From Microcebus murinus (Eukaryota > Chordata > Mammalia > Primates > Cheirogaleidae), in contig NC_134119.1 of the NCBI RefSeq assembly GCF_040939455.1, forward strand, positions 1,996,501-2,060,500: a stretch of DNA of 64,000 nt, written 5' to 3'. Position 1 is the first letter of the stretch. Every line of letters begins with the position of its first letter. Made by a program: the position numbers and the translations under genes. The notes below the pieces were generated by a model. It made no database searches and was not told the DNA's origin. It saw only the letters and a list, made by a program, of their open reading frames with translations. Below, piece after piece: positions 11,226-23,047 of the stretch.

Positions 11226-13374
11226 TTCTACACACGCTGTCTTATTAAAGTCGCTTTAACAAAAATCACACAAACACTGTGAACTCCCCCCCCCCACGAT
11301 GTACTTTATTCCAAGATCATAGATTGAGAGAAAAGCAATCTGCTAAATGAAGCAGAAACGCAACATTCTGCTTATGAGTTAAATTATGGCGCCTATTGGC
11401 TGAAATGGGAGCTCCTAAAATAGATTATTTTTGGAAACAAAGACCCAGGGTTGGAGAAAACAAGACGCTAGTTGAGACACAACAGGACGCCGCACGCACA
11501 GTGCTCCACAGGAATGGCCGGCAGCCCTCGGGCCCCAGCCCGCCCAGGTGGCCCGGCCAGCCGCAAGCCGCGCGGACTCCCGTGGGTTCACCTCAGCCTG
11601 TTGCCAAGAATCCAAAAAGTTTTGCAGCCTTTTGGCTAAACATAGCCACTATTAAAACTGAATTGTACAAACCCGCAATTACATTATATTAAAACAAAGG
11701 TGATGAATACTCAAAACTTCTCACTTGCTAATTATTTTACTGCATTTTATTATCGTTTGTGCTATTGGGGTTATTTAGGATTTCCACCTGCAGGGTAGAA
11801 ATGCTACATAACGATGTGTTATTTTCATCTCTTCCCAAGACCACATTTAATGATGTAATGTTGGTAGCTTGAAAAAGACCTCGGAATTACACCACGGAAA
11901 TTGGCGACACTGGGAATTGGGGCTCCCCCCCGCCCCCGTCCAGACCAGACCACGCGGTCACCCGCTGGCCAGCACACTGCTGGGCGCGGCCCTCTGGTGT
12001 CACGTCACTGTGTTTAATGGAAGGAGCACCAGGTAGAAAACGTTTTGCCGAGCACTCTAATTCTGTGGGGCATGGGTTAAACCTCTTCTTTAGCAAAAGG
12101 GGAACAGAGGATTCATATTTGGCCACAATGCAGACACGTGTGAAATTCTGCTTGCTGGGAAAATATAAGCCAATAGCATTATTTGCTGGGAAAATCCATC
12201 AGTAAATGCTATAGGGTTAGCTTCAGAACCACCCACAGCAAACCAAATTAACAACGATGCTTCCAAGAGGTGGCGAAAGTCCAGACTGCAAAGGTACTCG
12301 GAGTGAGGACAGCCCAGCCGCAAAGCAGGGAACGCCGCCTGCCCAGAGAGAGCTCTGGCTCCCGCCCTGGGTCCCGGGAGGTCGTCTCCACCCTCTGGAA
12401 TGGCCCACCCGAGAGACGTTCGTTTCTCTCCCCGGGGGCGTTGGGACAGCCGGACAGTGACCAGGCAATGTGGGGTGGTGGCTGTGTCACATGGTGTCAG
12501 TCGACCCCCAGACGGTAGGAGGCTTAAGACCAACGTCAGCCGCCCGGTCAGTCGATCTGCCTGCGTGACCAAGCCCCAAATAAAGACTCCAGACACGGAG
12601 GGGCTACAGAGCTTCCCTCCCCGGCCACATTCCACATGCAATGGCACGCCAATGCTGGGAGAAGGACTCGGCCCTGCTGCGGGGAGGGGACGAGGGAGGC
12701 TCCGTGTTTGGAGCCCGATGCCACCCACGCCGCTTCTCCCCTTGGTTGGTTTTACCGGGCACCCGTTCCCTGTAATAAACCATAACCGTGAATATAAACC
12801 CATCTTCTGGAGGGTTCTATGAGTCCTTCTGGAGAATGACTGAGCCCAAGGACGGCGCTGGGAATCCCTGAACTTGAAACTGGTGTCAGAGTGGGGGTGG
12901 TCTCGTGGACGGGCCCCTCTAACCCTCCGGTCGTCTCATTCTGCACGGGCCGAAAACGCGGCGGGTCTAGGGCGGGCTTCGCAGGACGACAATCACAGAC
13001 CGTGCCTCCCGCTTTTCCTGGGAAGCAGAGAGTGTGGCTGCGGATCGTGGAATTGTCTACGGCAGCTCAGATAGCAAGGGCCTGGGGGAGGGGGACGCAC
13101 CGTGGCTCATCACACTCAAGACAGTGTTTTAGGGAAACAGCCACCGAGATCCCAAAGAATCAAGAGTATTGAGGACCAAGAACTCCTGCTGTACGATGTC
13201 TAAGAGAACCACGCCCTTCCTAAACCTGGTACTCGGGAGGTGCTGGACACGGCTGACCTCGGTGAATTAAAACTCGCAAGGGGTCATGCACGGTCATGTA
13301 TGTGTGCGATCTAGGCAAACGGGTCACGGCTTTGAGGATCTGTAGGAAAGAGCTCTGCCATCCCTAAGAAAGGT
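11226..13374. other. Spacer with AT-rich islands, no gene seen
   Basis: Contains a C10 run at 11287-11296 and an AT-rich stretch from about 11300 to 12240 with TTGCTAATTATTTTACTGCATT and ACATTATATTAAAACAAAGG. An inverted CCAAT-like CTATTGGCTGAAA lies at 11394. These may be regulatory or conserved non-coding, but the sequence alone cannot show it. The 12240-13370 part is GC-rich. No gene is supported. Confidence 0.4.
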
Positions 13375-13530
13375 ACCACCCAACTCTGAGACCCATTTCC
13401 TCACCTGTGAAACAGAGATGATTTCAACGTCCTCACAGGTTGTTGACGGGAATGAACTGAAATAACGTTTGCAGCGGTTTAGTGACCAACCTGGCCCACG
13501 GCAAACACTCACAGAATGGCAAATACTGTC
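13375..13530 (+). repeat. MIR SINE fragment
   Basis: Starts at CCATTTCCTCACCTGTGAAACAGAGATG, continues with CACAGGTTGTTGACGGGAATGAACTG and ends near CCTGGCCCACGGCAAACACTCA, which follows the MIR order in sense orientation. Diverged. Confidence 0.75.
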
Positions 13531-16500
13531 GAAATCAATGAGAACATCCCTGCTTTGGTGGCAAAGAAGAGGTGGGAATAGGAGTTTCAAAGCTGAATAG
13601 ATGTTTTCAGCCGCTATTAAGAAGCTAAGTCTGACCAGTTAGCCAGCCAGGTCATACGGATCAGGAAAGGATCAGTTCTCAACGTAACGCGTTCTCACCA
13701 TAATAAAGACGCTGCAATCTTTTATTTGTACCACAAATCTTTCCATCATGGACGGCAATTCTGGGATTGCACGGAGTCATGGATCACGCATTTCCTCTTT
13801 CAGCCCCACGACACACTTTGTATTTGCGTCCTCATCGCAACGGCAGCCTCGCGTTTCCCTTCTCAGCCACGTTAAGAGGAAACGTCATCCAATGAGACTG
13901 CAGCAAAACCCTGGCAAAGATAATCCAGCTGCGATCACTGTCAAACATCTGGAAAGAGCTTAGGAAGCATCTGAGCCAAAGTCTGATGTTTATGTAAATG
14001 GAGGCTCCGGCTTGGTCTTTGGGAACACCTGGCCGAACCTTCCCATCATCAGTCAGACGCTGTGGCCTCAGGACAGCCGCAGGCAGGAGCGAATGGGAAT
14101 TCACAGCTCCTTTGGTGGACAGGAGCACGGTATATGCGATCCATGTGGTGAGCCGAATTCTGATGCACTCTCAAAGTTAAAGACCGTCCAAAGGGAAGAT
14201 TGAATCGCATTGCCTCGCTATTCCAAACAAGATGCTCACTTCACTTGTGAACCCGTGGCAGGCAAAATAATTTGGAAACTGGCCTATAGAAAACATAAAA
14301 AGGTCAAAATCTGTCCCCGCAAAAAGTCCTACTTCATACCCTATGAAAAAGTACACCGGACTTGAGAATCTGGGGGTTGTTTTTTTGGTTCTTGGCTTGC
14401 TTGTTTGCTTTTTAACAATTCCCTAGGGTCAAAATTGAAAGTCACCTTTGTAAGCATGCAACTTGCCCACATGTGAAAAGCAAAGTCCAAAATTATTTGG
14501 AAGAAAAGGATTGACAAAAACAAAAACCAGGAAATAGACATTCAAAACTAAAATATAGCCGTTCAACGTCATTACCGACAACAGTTCAATGTCCACCAAG
14601 ACGCACCCAGCTCTCTGTAGCCGACACGCCCATGTTCTTTATAGAGAGGTGCTGGAATTACCCACCACCCAGAGCCCACCATGCCAAGGACTGTCGCTTT
14701 TGAGATAATAAATAGACATCATTATCACGGGTAAGCACAGTCGCTAGTAAATACTTCATGCTTGAAGATGGAGGGAATACGGGAGACGTAAAACCACAAC
14801 AAAAGTCCCTGGTTTGGTACCCACTTCCCCTTTATCATACCTCCCTAGAAAGTTTTTTGTGATGCATGATACAATTCCAACAGAAATCCCATTCTTCCTG
14901 GATGCCATGCTAAAAATTGGAAAGCAGCAGGTTGGCTATTCTCAGATAATCAAAATGCAAACTCTGCGCGAGTCCTCTGACAGATCCCTTCCTCTTTCCT
15001 GGAGGGGCAGAAAGCCACACAACGCGACATCCTTCCGGTGGGCTTCCTGCCAGACCAAAGTCCCTGTGGAGGGTCACCCCGGATGTTCAAACGTGTCTTT
15101 TAAACGTGAAGCGTGTAAGACTCGCACACGCCTTCGCAGGCCTGTGCGCGCTCTCGGGGCCTGCTTCGTAAAGGATCCAAATTCGACACTCGCAGACGCT
15201 TAGCTTATTAAACAGGGAAAATGTAAAATGCATGACCTGGATTAAAGAGCCATTCTTCTCCCTGGGCTCCGCCGTGAAGCCGGCTCCTTTGTTCTCCCAG
15301 AAAATGAGTTTGGTGACGGCTCCGGGTGCGCGGCCAACGGCCAGCCCGTCCCTCCACCGCCCCGAGGACGCTGCCAGGAGCGCCGCTCTTGCCGGGAGGG
15401 GCTTGGGCTCGGCTGGCGTGAAGACCGAATCGCTCCTCACCCCGAGGACCGCAGGGACGTCCAAGTTAGTTACTGGACTGTTAATAAGGCCGGATCTGCG
15501 CGGCCTCGGCCCCGCTGGCTGCTCCGGCCTGACTCCGAGGATCCAGGGAGAGCATTTGCGGCCAGAATCGCCCAAATCAATTAACCTCCGCCAGTATTAC
15601 TCGGCACTCAGGCACAAAGTGCTGCCCGCAAAAGCAGAGCAGTGCCTCGGCCCGTCCTCAGGCAGGGCCCTGGGAGGGAACAGTAAACGAGGACGTTCCA
15701 GCCACGGCCTGTCGTTTCCCACTGAATTACGCGGGCCGCGTTAACTTCTCACCCGCCACCACCTGAGCAGGGTCTAGAACACGCTTCACTCGTTCTTTAA
15801 ACCCGGCCTCGATTCTAAATGCAGGTTAGTGGGATTATAGCCATGATGCTCATACCTGGAAACTGACCTAGTGGGAATTTTTTTAAAAAATGTAACATTC
15901 TGGTATTGCTTTAACTCCCCCTTCTCTGTCTGCAGCGAGCCTCGCCCCAGCCTCTCCCGGCGTCCTCCCAGCACCGCCAGGGCCCAACGCACCCAGTTTC
16001 CTAGAAATAACATATTCCGAACCAACAGGTTTATAGACGAAAATGCCCGTGTAGGCACCGAGTCGGCCTGTCTCGGTCATCGTGTCCCGACCCCACCAGT
16101 TGGAAGTTATCTTAACCGTAAGCTCCCAGGCAGTGATGGCATGAGCAGGGAAAGTGAACGGCTGAGGGCGGGAGCTCCAGCGTGGAGCGGACAGCTCAGG
16201 GCCAAGCGTGACCCGCCACGGCACGGCCCCGTGGCCGAGGCGGCCTCGGCACTCCCCTGGGCTGGCGCACGGGAGGCAGGGTTCCCCCTGGTTATCCACC
16301 GACCTCGCTGACCTCCCTCATCCCGAAGGCCTGATCCCACGGACCACCCCCGCACCCTCCCGGCCCCTCCACCGGCTCCCCCGGCGCTGAACAACGTTCC
16401 CGCCTCTTGCTTCAGCGGAGCGGAGTGCGGCCTCCCTCCCCTGCAGCGACAGTCTGAAATGCTGTCTTCCTGCCTGCTCGGCCGTTCCAGGGCACGTGTC

Positions 16501-16573
16501 CTCTCGCAGTCCTGCGCTGTGACTCGGGCGGGACGGGGTTCGACACTGGAACCCCAGACCTCTCACCAGGACC
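13531..16573. other. Spacer, probable conserved non-coding tract
   Basis: Mixed to AT-rich unique DNA from 13540 to 15240, then a CpG-rich part at 15330-15560 and 16140-16420. It includes a Sox-like CTCCTTTGTTCTCCC near 15281 and CGCTTAGCTTATTAAACAGG near 15196. No interspersed repeat is recognised over 3 kb, which is unusual in this window and would fit constraint. No protein domain is seen in the overlapping frames. Confidence 0.4.
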
Positions 16574-16627
16574 GCACCTGTGCACCTGTGCACCTGCGCA
16601 CCTGTGCACCTGTGCACCTGTGAACCT
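16574..16627. repeat. 10-bp tandem repeat, CACCTGTG unit
   Basis: About five copies of GTGCACCTGT with a GCGCACCTGT variant. Each copy carries the E-box CACCTG. The unit is the reverse complement of that in the larger array at 28966. Confidence 0.9.
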
Positions 16628-18907
16628 CTGTGATCACTCCTGGCTGAGGGGTCAGGACTCCTGATCCAGTGCTCGGGACAACAGTCCGCTTGAAGCATGC
16701 ACGGAGGGACAGATTTTGATTCTGAGGATTGTGAGCATGCTCTCCAGGCTGGGCTGGCTTCTCTGAAAGGTGCCACTGGTGCGGAACCCGGATTCTTGCT
16801 GGGCTCTCAGTGGCGGAGCTTCAGAGCTACGATATTTAGGGTGCTTTTCCTCTGCGGAGAGCTTGTTTGGATTTTCTCCTTGTTGCTGTTACTTTTGTGC
16901 CTCCTCTCCCCATGGGGTTCTCACTCTTCTGATTTTTCTCCTCTGAGGACTCTGGGCCGGGTGTGTGAAAATCAGCCCAGCGACAAGGATGGGGGATGGG
17001 ACCTGGGCAGGGGGCAGTGCAGGGCAGGGGCTCAAGGTGCCCAGAGTGTGCCCCCAGGTGTTGAGAGGGACAGGTGTCACCTGGCAGCCGGGCTCCTAGG
17101 GTGGGGGGGGGCGAAGGGAGGCTCCACACCCAGAGCTGCTTGGGACCAAGGTACAAGCTGAACAGGTAAAAAGTCTGCCTACGATTTATTTTTAAAGAGA
17201 TTTTGCTATTTTCAGAATATATAAGCAGGACAATATTCAGGCATCCCGAGTCAGCATTGTTACACGCTCTGATTTAACAAACACGTGCGACTGGACTTGA
17301 GTCATGTTAATGCCACCAATTGTTTGCATGTGAACAAATCTCCGCCACCTTTGGGGCCATAGCTGCTGGGACCGACCCCCCCCCAATCCTGTGAGCGCTG
17401 CAAAGCACAGGTGAGCCAGGCAGGTGAGGGCCAGCCACGCTGGGTCTGCATCGCTGGGCTCGGGTGGTGTCTTTAGCGCAGAAGTCTCCTGTGATGCAGA
17501 GGCAGAACTTCCACAGAAAGTTCTAGCCTTTTACGAGATTCTGGAAAGGCCGAAAGATGAAGGCTCAAACCTCCTTCTCACTGCGCGTTTCGTCTGCTGG
17601 CCATGCAAAGCAAAGCCCCGGTGCGCCCGTCCCGGCTAATTTTGGCTTTATTCATTAATCTGGCTCATGGCCGGTCCCTGACAACTTTCTCGCCTTACTG
17701 TCACTTAGTAATTTTAAGTGCGTGCGAGCGTGTGCGGGCCTGAGCTGGGAGTATTGAAAGTGGCGATTCTTTTGTCAATTTTTAATGGGCACCTTAATTT
17801 TTCACGGGCTCTGCCGTCGGGTTTCTGGCCGGCTCCCGGGCCCGCGGATGGGCGGGGCACTGCGGCGCAGTGGGCGGCGACGCGCCGAACCCTCTCCCCT
17901 CTCACCGCCCGCCAGTCGAGTGTAAAGGGATGCTGCGCCCGCCCGCTGGCTCGCTAGGCGAGACTGCCCCGCGCACACCACCTGTCCCCGGCGGGGACGA
18001 TTCCAGGTCAGCGCACGGGTTAAGTGAGCAACCTCACAGACGCGGAAATAACACAGGAGGACGAGGCACCCGCTCCCGAGAGCAGCGGTTTAGGGGAAAA
18101 GGAACCGGCCCCTCCCCCACGCGCCTGGACTCGGCCCCTCGTGCGCCCCCGGCTCCCGTCCACGCGCCCGGACAGACGCCTCCCCCCCAGGCCCTGTCTC
18201 AGCCTTGCAGAGGAAGGAAAGTCACTTCCAATTTCCTACAAAGATACTCTGCGGAGGCTCCTTCCCACTGCTGATGTGTCAAGTCCTGACAGTCAATATG
18301 TTATTTTGCAGGGAACTAATGTAGTTCATTAACCCTGCACAGCTGACAATTAAGAGACACTGTCGGCACAGCTCTGCTTTCCTTAATACCCTTCTTAATT
18401 GCAGGGAAAGCAGAAGGCTGTCTTCCTCCCTGTCTTCCTCGCTGATGATGCACCTGAAATTCCAGACTTTGCCAGTCTGCATCTTTTTTATCGACTTCCT
18501 AGATTGCCAACATTCCCTTTAAAATAATTCGTGGAAAACTGGGGAAGGGGAGCTGAGGCAACATGCACGTTTTAGAGGTCAGATGTAGAGAGCGTGTCCG
18601 CCCACAGACGCAGCCAAGCTCTGCGGCGGAACCCAGCCCCTGTGGGTCCTGGCGGGCGAGGCCCTGCGGACAGAGGGTGGCTGAGGCGGAGCGGGGTCTT
18701 GCTGTCAGGCAGCCCAGGTTGGGGGACGGGGGTCCGCCCTGATGGGGGTTGCGGCAGCCGAAGCACAGAGCCTGAGCTGGCCAGAGCGCCCCTCGGGGAT
18801 GACAGTGCCACTCACAGCAGCCACAGTACCAGGCTGGAGCTGCTCATGGAGCCAGATACTCCCTGCAGGACCTCGGCTACCCCCAACCCATCCCCACCTG
18901 CACCGCC
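16628..18907. other. Spacer with CpG-rich block and AT-rich islands
   Basis: Three parts are visible. At 17170-17340 and 17640-17800 are AT-rich stretches, including TTCATTAATCTGGC and CACTTAGTAATTTTAAGTG. At about 17800-18230 is a CpG-dense block with GGGCGGGGC and CGCCCGCC boxes. At 18270-18520 is a mixed island with CCTTCTTAATTGCAGGGAAAG. The arrangement resembles a CpG island beside conserved non-coding DNA, but no transcript can be drawn from it. Confidence 0.4.
17800..18230. promoter_or_regulatory. CpG-dense block, possible CpG island
   Basis: Dense CpG with Sp1-like GGGCGGGGC near 17850, CGACGCGCCGAACC near 17877, GCCCGCCCGCTGGC near 17937 and GGCGGGGACGA near 17990. No TATA box, first exon or clear downstream donor is apparent. 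The entire region is GC-rich, so the block could be background rather than a promoter. Confidence 0.3.
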
Positions 18908-19710
18908 TTCACCATCACCATTAACATCACCATCACCACCACCGTCACCGCCGTCACCAAGGTCACCGCCGTCACCACCGTCACCATTAACATCACCATC
19001 ACCACCACTGTCACCGCCGTCAGCACCGTCACCACCGTCACCACGGTCACCGCCGTCACCACCGTCACCACGGTCACCACTGTCACCGCCGTCACCACCG
19101 TCACCATTAACATCACCATCACCACCACTGTCACCGCCGTCACTGCCGTCACCACGGTCACCACCGTCACCACGGTCACCACCGTCACCACTGTCACCGC
19201 CGTCATCACCGTCACCACCGTCACCATTAACATCACCATCACCACCACCGTCACCATTAACATCACCATCACCACCACCGTCACCACTGTCACCACTGTC
19301 ACCACCATCACCACCGTCACCATTAACATCACCATCACCACCACTGTCACCACTGTCACCACCGTCACCATTAACATCACCATCACCACCACTGTCACCA
19401 CCGTCACCACCGTCACCATTAACATCACCATCACCACCACCGTCACCACTGTCACCGCCATCACCACGGTCACCATTAACATCACCACCACTGTCACCAC
19501 TGTCACCGCCGTCACCATTAACATCACCATCACCACCACTGTCACCACTGTCACCACCGTCACCATTAACATCACCATCACCACCACCGTCACCACGGTC
19601 ACCACGGTCACCGCCGTCACCATTAACATCACCATCACCGTCACCACCATCACCACCGTCACCACGGTCACCGCCGTCACCGCCGACACGGCCGTCACCA
19701 CCGTCACCAC
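18908..19710. repeat. ACC/GTC-rich minisatellite, about 800 bp
   Basis: Built from CACCGTCAC, CACCACGGT and CACCATCAC blocks, mostly on a 9-bp step, punctuated by a longer cassette CCATTAACATCACCATC that recurs about a dozen times. The multiple-of-three step leaves several frames open on both strands: a Ser/Pro-rich frame of about 605 codons on plus and a Val/Thr-rich frame of about 438 codons on minus. Neither has non-repeat domains. Confidence 0.95.
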
Positions 19711-20594
19711 CCTGCCTCCACCAGCACTGCCGTCACATCTCCGCCACCGCCACACTCGCCACATGGCCACTGCCAGTCTCACATCACAGCCGCCAGCACA
19801 TTCTGGCTCTTTGCGAGTTGAACTCCGACGTCTGTGGCCGTCTCCCTGGGCGTCACCCTTCACAGAGGTGCTCGAAGGAGGACCGCGCTGGCCTCGGCTC
19901 CCCAGTCGGCGGAGGGGGCCTGCTGCTCTGCTGGGCACAGGTGCCGACACTCCAGGGAGGCGGAGGAGCCAGGCCACGGCAGCCACGCCGACCACGGCGT
20001 GGACCCTCACCGTGGTCAGCAGGGCCCGTGGGTCTGTGGCCACACTGTGGCAGGTTACAGACTCCACGTGGGGCCTCGCTGTCTGCTCTGCTTCAGGTGG
20101 ACTGTAAACACCGACTCTCTCCCTTAAGGAAAACTCACGCTCGGAAAGGAGAACTCGGCACAGAGCACCTCTTGCCCGTCTGTCATTTTCCAACGAGTCA
20201 CAACGCCGGCTTTTCTTTGTGCAGCGACTTTCCGTTTGTCCCCCGTGTGTGTCCAGGCCTCCGGTTCCCCGTGGTGGCCGCTCACGCCCAGGAGAAGTTC
20301 TCTCCTGCTCTCAGAAGCTTTGCTGCATCCACAGAACAGCCGTGTCTTCCCGCGAGTACATGCGATCACACTAATGACACATCCAACTCACGGGACACAC
20401 TTCTGCTCTGAAGACCCCTCGGGAAACCTCCGCCCAGAGCTCGTCTCTGCAGTGCCCCTCCTGTGTCTCTCGTCTTCTGTAGGTGGGAGAGTTCTTTCTG
20501 CATCCGTTTTGTTGAAGGCGGCCTTTAGTGCTCCAAAGATCAATTAATTCACGTGACAGTGGCTTTGCAAAGTGGTGCATCTCACCAGGGCCTG
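19711..20594. other. GC-rich spacer, no gene seen
   Basis: Single-copy sequence. The open frame running out of the preceding array continues to about 20408 but has no recognisable domain. Confidence 0.5.
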
Positions 20595-20815
20595 CAGGGC
20601 TTCTCAACCCCAGCACTCCTGGCCATCGGGGCGGACCGTTCTTTGACGTGGGGGCTGCCCTTGCCGGGAACGATGTTTGGCAGCCTCCTTGGCCTCCACC
20701 CTCTGAAGGCCAGTAACACACGCCGCCAAGTCGCGACAGCCAGAAGTTTTCCTAGGGTTGACCACGCCCACTGGGGGGCAAGACCAGCCCTAGTGGAAAA
20801 CCGCCGGCCTACAAG
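20595..20815 (+). mobile_element. hAT-like (MER-type) DNA transposon fossil
   Basis: Starts at GGGCTTCTCAACCCCAGCAC, continues through GGACCGTTCTTTGACGTGGGGGC and TGTTTGGCAGCCTCCTTGGCC, and reaches CCACTGGGGGGCAAGACC before GGAAAACCGCCGGCCTAC. This order matches a common mammalian non-autonomous element with hAT-type ends (TTCTCAACC). The family name is uncertain. Several CpG changes show its age. Confidence 0.7.
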
Positions 20816-20994
20816 AAAACCTGGATTCCTAAATAACTGAATGTTCTTACCCAGCCAAGCTACGATTTCACCCACGGCATCACCAACACATTCTACTTGG
20901 GAGTGGAGAGGGCAGAGAGGGTGACTAGCACAAATCCTCAAATCCTGGGCACAGGCTCCGGGGGGTTTGCAGGCGCAGTGGCAGTGAAGAGTCA
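20816..20994. other. Short spacer
   Basis: Single-copy DNA between the hAT-like fossil and the TCCA array. Nothing recognised. Confidence 0.5.
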
Positions 20995-21318
20995 CCCATC
21001 CGTCCATCCATCCACCTGTCTGCCTGCCCACCCATCTATCCGTCCCTCTCTCGATCCCTCCATCCCTCTGTCCATCCATCCACCTGTCTACCTGCCCACC
21101 CATCTATCTGCCCCTCCCTCGATCCCTCCATCCCTCTGTCTATCCACCTATCTATCCATCCATCTCCATTTATCCCTCTGTCTGTCCATCTACCTGTCTA
21201 TCCATCCATCTCCATTCATCCCTCTGTCCATCCATCTGCCTGTCTACCCACCCACCTTTCTATGCATCCTTCTGTCCATCCCTCCCTCCCTCCATCCACC
21301 CCTCTGTCCATCCACACG
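20995..21318. repeat. TCCA/TCCC tetranucleotide minisatellite
   Basis: Imperfect CCATCCATCCACC and CCCTCTGTCCATCC units with intervening CTGCCTGCCCACC. A longer cassette (CACCTGTC..CTGCCCACCCATCTATC) recurs at about 21010 and 21090, so this is a tetranucleotide tract that has been amplified secondarily. The same type of array appears at 43745 and, on the other strand, at 54336. Confidence 0.93.
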
Positions 21319-21931
21319 TGTGCGCGTTTGCCTGCTTCGCACCTGCCTGGGCCCGTGCTGCAGGTGGGACTCCAGGACTGTGTAAGGGTCCCTGAGGGTC
21401 CCACGGTCAAGTCCCTTGGGTGGTGCTGGAGTCGTGGGAGGTACGTGTTGGGTTTTCCAATGTCCGAGACGCCACGAGCATCTCATGGGCACAGGCTGGG
21501 GAACCCCACACCCGGATACCCCCATGGCCCACTGGCCAGTCCTGTAAGTTTACGATCATTTCAGTCCAGATCTGAATTTTATTTTACATATAAACATCAT
21601 CTGTTTTTTGCAGGATTTATTAAAACCCTTCACTGAATTTCTCAGGAGTGCAGTTGCCATACAAGCCCAAGAGAGGCCGGCCTGGGTGTCACTCAGAACG
21701 TTCCAGGCGTTCTACGCCATTTCAGAGGATCACCCGATCCCTGCTCCGAGGTCCCGGAGTCGACACTCAGGACTGCGGCGCCCGCAGCCGTCTCCTCCCA
21801 CAGGTCCCGGGTTGCTGTGTTGCCACAGGCGTGGTTGCCGTGTTTCCAGAAAAGTCCTGTCTGAGCACTTACGATACGTGCTGAAGGTCACCAAGCCATT
21901 GCACACGCTCCTCCTCGTCTTCCTCTATATC
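21319..21931. other. Spacer, no gene seen
   Basis: Mixed composition with one AT-rich stretch at about 21560-21625. A frame of 160 codons begins at 21608 and runs into the 69-bp duplication, but has no recognisable domain. Confidence 0.5.
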
Positions 21932-22069
21932 ATGGTTACACGAGATGTTGATTCCTGCCAGAAAGCACACGCCTGTGCAGACGTAGCGATGGGGAGTTTT
22001 ATGGTTACACGAGATGTTGATTCCTGCCAGAAAGCACACGCCTGTGCAGACGTAGCGATAGGGATTTTG
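21932..22069. repeat. 69-bp tandem duplication
   Basis: Copy 1 (21932-22000) and copy 2 (22001-22069) both start ATGGTTACACGAGATG and agree except for about three bases at the right end (GATGGGGAG versus GATAGGGAT). The length is 23 codons, so the frame crossing it stays open and repeats a 23-residue block. Near identity shows a recent event. I see no evidence that the frame is a real gene. Confidence 0.95.
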
Positions 22070-22074
22070 ACTGC

Positions 22075-22250
22075 AGAGGTTTACACGTGAGATAAAATCA
22101 CCCAGAACTTTTTGTGATGACGAAAGCGTTGTAACATTAGTAGTGGTGACGGTTACATAACTGTGAATAAACTAGAAACCCGTGAGTTACACTGAAAGGG
22201 TGAATTCCATGGTATGTGAACTATATCTCAATAAAGCTTTTTAAAAACCA
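22075..22250 (+). mobile_element. L1M 3' end
   Basis: TAGTGGTGACGGTTACATAACTGTG, then GTGAGTTACACTGAAAGGGTG, then CCATGGTATGTGAACTATATCTCAATAAAGC. This order and the final AATAAA are typical of an old L1M 3' UTR in sense orientation. It is severely 5'-truncated. Confidence 0.88.
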
Positions 22251-23047
22251 GAGCACTGAAGTGGCTGTCATCTGCTCTTGCAGTGAAGCCCGCAGAGCCT
22301 CTGCTGATCCAAAGCTGCTCCGGAACCACCGACCCCTCGAGGTAGGGACAGGCCCCCCTGGTGCAGGGTCCTGGCAGATCCCAGACCTCAGCCCTCCAGG
22401 CCGCCGGACACGCCGTTCCACCACCGCCCGGAACCTCCTCCCTGCACCTGTGCCCACGCCCTGCTCTGCTCTGGGCTGCATGACCACCCACCTGTGCTGG
22501 ACTTGGCATGTCCCCATCACAGGGTCACTTCGGTTGTGACTTCCCATTTCCTTTGCTGACATCCCTCCTGACCACAAACTCCACGGGAACAGGAGCCGTC
22601 TCCACTGCGGTCATCGATCCGTCCCCGCGGCCAACCCGGAGCCTGCAGGAGTGTCCTCAGGGAACGTTCGGCTTCCCTAGCCCTACTTGGCCAGCATGAG
22701 AATGTCATCAGGGCATGATCAGGCCACTGTGAGGGCCACGCTTCGGTCTTTCAGACTTTACCTTATAATTCCATGGAGGAAGATATGCAAAATAATTCGG
22801 TTTCTAGATACATACAAACGAACCTGTAGCCTGCAGACTGTCTCGGATGAGCTGCCCGAAGGCCCCATTTTCTCTGCGTGGCTCTCGTGGCCACAGGTGG
22901 AGACCTCGCTGGGCCCAGCCCCACGCACAGCCTGTACCACATGCTCCACTCTTCCCTCCCCGGCACCGCAGAAGTGGGTGCTGCCAGCATCCTCCTCCCA
23001 TCAGAGACACTGCATGCAGCTCAGGAAGGGCTGTCACCTGCCTAGGG
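22251..23047. other. GC-rich spacer, no gene seen
   Basis: Single-copy sequence between the L1M tail and the 29-bp array. Overlapping frames on both strands are uninformative. Confidence 0.5.

Noticed and set aside
18594..20411. 605-codon plus-strand open frame rich in Ser and Pro
   Set aside because: Most of it is the ACC/GTC minisatellite, where the step is a multiple of three and stops are absent. The minus strand is open over the same stretch, and the non-repeat ends show no domain.
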